Assembly: GCA_021234535.1 (NCBI GenBank) | Contig: CM037838.1 | Span: forward strand, 9,998,672 to 10,062,671 | Length of the DNA stretch: 64,000 bases | From: Stichopus chloronotus | Taxonomy: Eukaryota; Echinodermata; Holothuroidea; Aspidochirotida; Stichopodidae | Direction of reading: 5' to 3' | In this document: piece after piece, positions 57,322-64,000 of the stretch | Layout of the letters: every line of letters starts with the position of its first letter | Position numbering within the stretch: position 1 is the stretch's first letter | Notes under the pieces: model-generated | Told to the model about the DNA's origin: nothing | The model's input: only the letters and a program-made list of their open reading frames with translations | The model's database searches: none | Translations under genes and position numbers: made by a program

Positions 57322-57545
57322 TTAGATAGCACTACCGGCACTTAGTCCTCCCCCTTCCAAATCATTGCTTCCAAATGCTGCGTACGTCGGGGGCTGAATT
57401 ACTAGGGGCTCCCTCTTAACCCCTCTTGCATAAACTTCGTTCCGTTGGAAATGGACATACGCAAAGAGTTATTTCCTCAGACTGTGATCTAGCAAGTAGT
57501 TGTGTTCTTGTACCCCAAACGATGTGGCCCTCCGCCTAGATAGCT
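57322..57545 (-). other. Weak GH3 C-terminal similarity, stop-interrupted
   Basis: On the minus strand a frame reads YLLDHSLRK, TAA (57471-57469), LFAYVHFQRNEVYARGVKRE, PLVIQPPTYAAF and ends at TAA 57324-57322. The order Leu-Asp...Leu, Tyr...Arg...Val, Pro-x-Thr-Tyr-x-x-Phe resembles the C-terminal region expected after the GH3 exons at 58 kb. The in-frame stop has no acceptor after it that would remove it. Could be a decayed last exon or chance. Confidence 0.2.
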
Positions 57546-57905
57546 AAAGGTAACTTACATAACCATGTATATTTTCGTCCCCATAAAAGTCCCCCGGAAT
57601 AAAATTTGTTACACTGAAAATAGACCTCGAAAGTACCACTTCTTGCAACGCTCCTGTGCCATGTATCGTCTACTTTGGTGCACATTCATTTGCATTTGTT
57701 TTCTGTGGCCATTTCGTGACACATAATGTTTTGAGCCAAGATAATTTAACTTTGATGTGTAGGGTGTTCTCAAGTCAAAGCTCTGATTGTGGTAAGTTAA
57801 CTACTACTACTATACACATTTTAGCACGGGTAACGGATTGATTGCGATCATGTTTGTGTTGATATTATGCTTTCTACTCATGAACAAAATAAAGACAAAT
57901 AGTTA

Positions 57906-58092
57906 TAGTTTCACAGCAGTGGATATTATAGCAACGAAATTATCAAAGTGCGCTAGAAAGAGACTGCTCTCAGCACACCAATAATGCTCCAGTTTGATTT
58001 GATTCTCCCAGGGACTGAGAGCAGCATTCAGAGAATCACGAGTTAGTCCCTGATTTACCTTCCCACCCACTAAATTCAGAATACTTCCTTCT
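57906..58092 (-). CDS. GH3-domain protein, exon 3 of the visible part
   Basis: The acceptor CCTTTTGCCTTTGTAACAG (AG at 58094-58093) precedes an A that completes the AG of the previous exon to AGA (Arg). The frame reads EGSILNLVGGKVNQGLTRDS, LNAALSPW, then LEHYWCAESSLFL and HFDNFVAI, matching the GH3 order R-x-G-x-x-L-N-L-x-G-x-K-V...AL...ES...H-(Y/F)-x-x-F-V. It reaches TAA at 57905-57903; a GH3 protein should run about 80-100 residues further, so either a weak donor (GCT|GTGAAA, about 57914) is used or the copy is truncated. Confidence 0.7.
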
Positions 58093-58715
58093 CTGTTACA
58101 AAGGCAAAAGGAAAACGAAAACATGTAGAAAAGAAAGAAATATAAATGCTGTCTGTGAACGATAAAGGATCAATAACGTAATTGACTGTGGCTTGCAAAT
58201 GATTATCAACTAACAGTTAAACAGACTGAAAGTTGGGGAAAAGCCTCTTCCAGACTTTTGTTGTAAAGTATTGGTCAGTCAAAAGTGGTTTTCCTCTCTT
58301 CGTCTGGAAGGAAACGTTGAAGAACCATTACATTTCTGTTACAAGTCAGTAGAAGCGCCCTGAGAGTTCTTGTCAAAATGAATATCCCATATAGGACTGT
58401 TGCATAGCATGTTGATCTTTCCATTGCCTTTCCTGTTTATAGATATCATGATTCTAATAAAGACACGGACTCCCCCTAACCTTCGAAGAAACTAAAGCCA
58501 CCCACACATTGGCCCGTGAATTTTACAAAGAGATTGATTCTGAGAATAGGAATTTTCACGACTTGCACGTACCCTCGGTTCTCAGGTCGAGCATGTGAAT
58601 CTCAAATTATTTTGACTATTCTTTCCCTCCACCCTCTCTAGGTAGACCACCTCAACTTCATCGTCTGGTGCCAAACATTCTCAAGCTCTCTCAACTTACT
58701 GAAGTTAGTGATTAC
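58093..58715. other. Intron of the GH3-domain gene
   Basis: Minus-strand intron between the donor GTAATC at 58715 and the acceptor at 58093; no features. Confidence 0.55.
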
Positions 58716-58880
58716 CTGAAAAGGAAAACATTTTGGGGACAATTCTGGTAGATTTCCGTCTCCCCTACATCTCCGAACGGGTACCGATAGAGACCGTATT
58801 TCTTACTGATTATTAGCAGTTCATACTTTGGGCCAACCTCGACTCTGTCTACAAAGTAGGTAGTTGGGTTTTCTTTTCCA
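58716..58880 (-). CDS. GH3-domain protein, exon 2 of the visible part
   Basis: 165 nt on the minus strand between CATTTCCAG (AG at 58882-58881) and TTTTCAG|GTAATC (GT at 58715-58714). One leading T completes TC from the previous exon. The frame reads GKENPTTYFVDRVEVGPKYE, LLIISKKYGLYRYPFGDVGE, TEIYQNCPQNVFLF plus AG. VEVGPKYELLI...GLYRYPFGDV...CPQNVFLFR is the signature of the GH3 acyl-adenylase C-terminal lobe; the Asp of Y-R-x-x-x-G-D contacts the ATP ribose in plant enzymes. Plant GH3 proteins conjugate amino acids to jasmonate, auxin or benzoates; the function of animal GHDC-like relatives is not established. Confidence 0.85.
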
Positions 58881-60998
58881 CTGGAAATGGAAAATTAGTT
58901 GACATCGTTCCATTTCATATCCTCCCTTGCTTTTTCCTTTTGATTTTACAGCACCATAAACATGAATATTTATGAAAAAGAAGAATGCAAACAATAAAAA
59001 TAAAAAATAAAAAAACAAGACGTTTTGCCACAACAGGGAGTATCTTTGCAGCAAGTCTTTCATTGCCAGAAACGAGTCAAATCATTTCAGTAATAATAGC
59101 AAATATATTTAATAAGTATTTATTATATATATCTATATATTAAATATAGTATAATAGTAAATATATTTAATAAGTAATAAATGCCATTGGTTGTCTCACT
59201 AGACCTTAATACTAAGTCCGGAAAAGGAAATGGATTAATCGTGTTTGCACGTGACACAACTTCCACTTTCCATGAAAACACGAGTAACAGAAAGATTACA
59301 TTCCCCCACAGATATGATCCGACCGTGAGTAAGATATTGCTTAATGCTTGGATATTGCTCAGTGTCTGAATAACCTTCTTAGCGTTGGATTACCTCTACT
59401 GAAGATGGGTCCATTTTCTTACCAAAGGTATGCCTATATTGATATATTTATATCAAAGATTGTAATCTACCCATTAAGAAAGGTCATCTATACTTTCTAA
59501 TCACTTGATGTGAACTTTTCCAGCGTTGACCAACAGAAGTCAGAAAAATTGTAAATAGAAATAAAATGAGCTACTCGATATCACCTGTTTACTCGTCAAG
59601 GATGTATGGAGGGGGAGGTGTAAATCTGGACTGATGATATACTTAAGGGGTAACATGGGCTAAAATGAAAAAGAGTGATATGTTTCTTTATTCCCCTTCT
59701 TTTAGCGACAGGGCTAACTTATGCTTCAGTGCGTTTACCTAACTTTTAGGAACCAAAAAATGGTAAACATTATCCGGACGAAAATGTGACATTTGTTTAC
59801 GTGTTTGTGATGTGTAACAATATACATCACGTTGTTAAACATCATTGGTCTGGCAACAGAAATTTATATAGCATAACCTCAGACTTTTAACTAAGTCTGT
59901 CCCAGTCAAACCGGAAAATATATAACGATTGAAGAAGTATATGACGGTGCTACATAATTTATGGGCAATGCAGGTCACTGTAACTGTAAAATGAACATGA
60001 TTGAACATGTGATCTATACTACCTGACTGATTCATGACTAGCCCTGTTACCACATATTACAATTGTCCAAGCAGGGGTGCTACTGTGCAACAAAACTATG
60101 TATGACATGCACTCGACTGACTAAACCATTTGGTCAACATGTATCCCTTTGCTTGGCCTTGTGCCAGGTGAAAACTACACACCATACATGATAACGTAAA
60201 TACCTGAGTGCAATCGACATTCTCGTATGATCTTATATTGAACATGGTAACTCAAAAATGTATAAGGCCCTATACTGCTGGAAGTGGTAATGATTATGCT
60301 TGCTTCTAAGGTAACTGTGCTGAAGTGGATCAGGTAGTAAAGGGGGAGATGCTGCAAAAAACTGTAATCCTTAAATTTCTGGTAAATATTAAACATGCCA
60401 ATATTATACATGAAAAAAAATACATGTTGGATTTGTACAACCCAGTCTGATGTAAAATAAGAAAAAATCTTCAGTTAAATTAAGCTACCTCCTGTCGCAA
60501 AATTATTTCGTCCTTTTGTATCGAATTCCACTCTGTTGCCGATAAATCCGTTCTGTCATGAATATTAATTAGAGACGAATATATAAGGTTATCAAAAAGG
60601 TATTATCGAGACCCGGCGATGCTGTAGGTATACATGTCTATATATCTGAAACATACGTTATTGTAATTCAGAAAAGGAAACTTAACAATCGGAAAAACGA
60701 TCAATTTCAAGATGTTTTTCTTCGTTATCTACGTATTGGTAAAATGTGATGATACCATGCTGTTGAAATCTGAACACCAAAGTTTCATCAAAACCATCTC
60801 AAAATTATTACATTGCACATCATATCGTTAGTAAACAAATCTATTCCAAAAACTTCAGTATTACTCTACACCGAACCGCTCGTTTTACACAGCACCAGTG
60901 CTACTTTTATGACATCAGCATGCTAGTTACGGAGATATTCGCGTGCTTGTTTTACTGTTTTTCCGTTGATTAAAAGTTCAAATAATTACAACACTCAC
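58881..60998. other. Intron of the GH3-domain gene
   Basis: Minus-strand intron (donor GTGAGT at 60998, acceptor at 58881) containing the AT repeat at 59095-59176. No other exon supported. Confidence 0.5.
59095..59176 (+). repeat. AT-rich direct repeat, 24 bp, period 58
   Basis: AATAGCAAATATATTTAATA and AATAGTAAATATATTTAATA (each followed by AGTA) start at 59095 and 59153, separated by a TATATATATCTATATAT tract. Confidence 0.85.
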
Positions 60999-61137
60999 GA
61001 CTCTTCTAGATCAATAAACTCATAAACGGTTTCAGTGTGATGTAATGCGTATTCTGTTTTCCCATCTTCGAATGACCAAAGGTTAAGCCCAAGAAGTGAT
61101 TCCGAACTTTTATACACAGGAGTGAACATCTCTATCT
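60999..61137 (-). CDS. GH3-domain protein, exon 1 of the visible part
   Basis: 139 nt on the minus strand between TGCAAATCTTTCGCAG (AG at 61139-61138) and donor AGTC|GTGAGT (GT at 60998-60997). After two nucleotides it reads IEMFTPVYKSSESLLGLNLW, SFEDGKTEYALHHTETVYEF, IDLEE plus TC. This is the GH3 block P-x-Y-x-S-S-E-(G)-x-x-G-x-N-L-W...F-E-F-I: the ATP-binding (S/A)SEG turn is present but its Gly is Ser here. Intron phase 2 on both following introns keeps the frame through all three exons (about 160 residues). Upstream exons carrying the N-terminal ATP-binding loop were not found between here and 64000. Confidence 0.8.
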
Positions 61138-64000
61138 CTGCGAAAGATTTGCACATGCACCCACACACAAGTGCATATAAATTATATGGATAAGTATGGA
61201 ACACACCAAAATATTTCCGAAGATCTACAGGTACGTACTACGTTCTTCATCCTTTGAAATAGCGACAGTGAGGTTATTGTGTAGTCGATCCGATTTCGCT
61301 TTAATCCCTATTTGCATATTGTATTGACGAATCCCAGTTGTGCGGAGGTATAAGTTAGAAAAATTCTTTTACTCTTAATTTTATAAAGATTGGACTCCTG
61401 AATGCAATGGTCATACCACCAATTTTGGTGATATTCACGTGATTGGTCATCTATTGGTTTACTGTCAAGTTGTTGTTTTTTTTATACTACAGTCTGCTTA
61501 CCCACAAAACAGTCACGTGGAGTGATTACGCTAATTCCAATAATTAGAAAGGATCATTTATCCACTCAGAGCACATTACAAACTTGAATCTGGAGCTGCT
61601 GCTATGATGATCGTCTTTTATTGAAAGTGCTATTTGTCTGAACTAAACTAGTTTCCTTGATGATATAGAGGTAGGAAATATAAGATTTTGATGGGCTGAG
61701 TAATTATGTCTGGTAGCGACGTCATTTTCCATGTGTCGGTAGCATTTTCACTCAGTATATTTTACAGTCGTATATTTAGGCTTGGCTTTCGAGACCATTG
61801 TACAAGAGCTCGAGATGTCTACTCACTGTAAAGAAAACTGAACGACGAACAACTCGCTTTGAGGGTATAAAAAGCATCATCCAGAGTGACAGTGCGTTCG
61901 ACTCTGACAAATATTTTGAAGCCACTTCTAGCCACAAAGGTAGGCGCATGAGAGTATTTGTGCCATTCGACGCATACGTGATGTACTGCAGTACAAGGTC
62001 AAAGCAATTCCGTCGAATATTCGGTACTTCGGTCAACAAGCAGCTTGCATGCGCTTTGGGAAGACATTAAATGATGAGTAGCAAATGCCCATGCACAGCT
62101 ATAGGGATAGCTAAATTGCCCGTAAATTGCCTACGAGTTGAGAAACTGCAGACATGAGATTCCTTTATCAAGGATGGGTATATGCAGCTTAAGAGGGTTA
62201 CTCTGATGATTGGGCTCACCCCGCTAAAGCTCCTGTGTTGGCACATGATACTCCTTTCGTTAGCGTATGACAAACAAATGTACCTAAAAAAAGTTATAAA
62301 AACGTCCTCACAGTGGTTTTATGTGTTAGGATAGAGCCTAATTGTCAAAGGAAATGCATTGGCGTAGAGATTTTGTTGTGGCAGTATTCCCACGAAAATG
62401 AAAAATACATTAACCACAGAATCCGTTTCGCTAACCTTTTAGCGGAAAAAAAAATCACTCTTCATTCTATTGTAATTACCACTCTAAACAATGAAATCAA
62501 TTTCCCCTGAAACGCGGCATAGATATTTATTTCCAGGTTTGTATTAAATGGAAGAAATCGATGGAAGATTAAAGGTAAAGACTATTTTTCCTAGAAAATG
62601 CTTGTCTCCAGTTATAGCTGACTGAAGGTGGTTAATCTCTTTTTATTGCACTTATCTTAATCACATCAACGTGATAATTTGTACCATACTGGCATATTTC
62701 CCCGTGGTAAAGAGGGGGGTCTCACAGAGAAAACAGCTTACAGACCCCATCCCTTTTCCATCTGGATAACTCGACTCGGGCTCTGATTTAAATGACTCGG
62801 TCTTGGATTTAGACACTTATTCGCTCTTCGTCTGGGACAGTGTGGTCTCGCCTTCACTGACTTCATAGCATACAGACACTTTCACAGTATAAATTGCACT
62901 GTTATGAGCTCCTGATTAAAAACTAAGGAAATGATTTTTAGATTACATTTTCATAAGGTTATACATAAACTTGTCTATAATTTGTCGTTATGTATAATCT
63001 GATTCTCAATTTTATTATTTTAAGTATATTTAACTTCTCGAAACATACATAAAACTTGTTTTTGAAATGTATTCTGAACGTTGAAAAGCTAACATCGTTT
63101 ACAAACCCCAAATGTGGCTGCGTAGTAACATGCCATACTTAACGCGAAGTCGCATTAGCAAGTTCCGAATTCTGAAACGCCGCATCTCTACAAATGGGTA
63201 ACTCCGTATACATGCATGTACCACTGCACGCTATACAATTAAAGGACTTGATCTACTAGTAAGGTTAATTACGCACACCAGTTGTGTGTCTGTCGGAAAC
63301 TGATGTAGTATTTGTACTTATTTTGGAAATACTTTATAAAAGAGGATCGAAAGAATTGCCTCAACCTTATCTACCCAATAACCACAAAAGGTGCTCTCTT
63401 ATAGATTAGTTAGATTAGTTATATCAAATGACCCTACGTTGTGAGTTTTATTGGTCATAATATCCTTACCCACCCTCGTCGTGCACGGGACTGGCTTCAA
63501 AGCATTTACTAGTGAAAAGGGGTGCGTATCTAATAAAGTAGTGTTGAATTCTAATTAGGGGTTTACAGTCAAGGTATGGCTGTCTCTGCGGCTGATATTC
63601 TGGTCGTTATGAAACAGAAAGTTCCCGTTACCAGAGAAACAACAAGAGAGAGACGAAGGTTCAACGATAGGTCAAGCTGATTTCGTCGATTGGAGTTCCA
63701 TTTATTTACGATTCGACTGGCACATAGAAATTAATGAGAAGAGACCATTCTGATTGAAACATTACATGATGATGACGAAAAAAGCAAGAATTAAAACAAG
63801 CAGACTTTATCAATCAAGTCAGTGTAGCTCTTTTACGTCTTAACGTACATCGTGCGCACCCTACGATACCATACATAATTTAACGTCCTCGTTGATTATC
63901 ATTTGAAATATCAAAGATGCTTGAATTAAGTTGAGTCCATTCACAGCTAACGTCAAGCACCAACAAAATAAAAAAGAAAAGAAAAAAAGGAACAGTATTA
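61138..64000. other. No certain gene; upstream of the GH3 exons
   Basis: Overlapping open frames on both strands at 61776-62070 (plus about 90 codons, minus about 87) are long for this window but lack a recognised domain. The minus one ends near the donor-like TTTACA|GTGAGT, out of phase with the exon at 61137. Minor donor-like sites at 61500, 62742 and 63470 (minus) have no confirmed exons. Confidence 0.35.

Noticed and set aside
57559..57613. Minus-strand 55-nt segment between CTATTTTCAG and GTAAGTT reading VTNFIPGDFYGDENIHGY
   Set aside because: It fits the phase of exon 60999-61137 but the GH3 order requires the exon at 58716-58880 next, and it does not fit after the exon at 57906-58092 nor resemble the GH3 C-terminus. 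Possibly a decoy.
57656..57841. FVFCGHFVTHNVL, briefly considered as a RING fragment for a TRAF gene
   Set aside because: A lone Cys-Gly-His without the surrounding C-x2-C pairs; wrong place and orientation relative to the MATH exons.
61776..62039. Minus-strand frame with ASNGTNTLMRLP, faintly like the GH3 TSGTTG...P ATP loop
   Set aside because: Only about four of twelve positions agree, and the nearby donor is out of phase with the GH3 exon at 61137.

Overview
This is animal nuclear DNA: AT-rich, with no operons, rRNA, tRNA or CRISPR, dominated by introns, intergenic sequence and dense, old, mostly non-autonomous repeats. Coding sequence appears only as short islands flanked by splice-site-like signals. 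The TRAF-type MATH exons, an animal-type GH3-domain gene, and Ty3/gypsy and APE-type LINE remnants fit a marine invertebrate deuterostome (an echinoderm is my first guess). The species cannot be fixed from the sequence alone.

Layout. 1-16 kb (plus strand): repeats and several candidate exons with good splice sites but no recognised product (3907-4006, 6120-6188, 8616-8717, 14618-14795). 17.1-17.7 kb: an intact terminal exon encoding a coiled coil and a divergent TRAF-C/MATH domain. 18-29 kb: microsatellites, small transposons, a tandemly duplicated ORF-bearing segment (24.6-25.3 kb) and a 51-bp minisatellite (28.6-29.0 kb). 30-39 kb (minus strand): candidate exons, several phase-compatible, of an unidentified gene that could begin with a membrane anchor. 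42.6-44.3 kb: a decayed Ty3/gypsy pol. 47-53.2 kb (plus strand): a TRAF2/3/5-type gene ending in a canonical MATH domain whose upstream half is broken by small indels. 55.3-56.3 kb: a 5'-truncated, internally deleted LINE. 57.9-61.1 kb (minus strand): three phase-matched exons of a GH3-domain (GHDC-like) protein.

A dispersed family of roughly 130-150 bp units rich in AGGTCA half-sites (including a perfect AGGTCAAAGGTCA direct repeat) recurs at about 4.1, 34.5, 36.6, 40.4, 45.9, 48.8 and 56.5 kb, in both orientations. It is the most distinctive structural feature of the window. The two TRAF-type genes lie on the same strand about 35 kb apart and may be parts of one immune-signalling cluster; the GH3 gene has no obvious functional link to them. 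All exon joins are inferred from reading phase and splice-site appearance, not from transcripts. Region boundaries and percentages were judged by eye.
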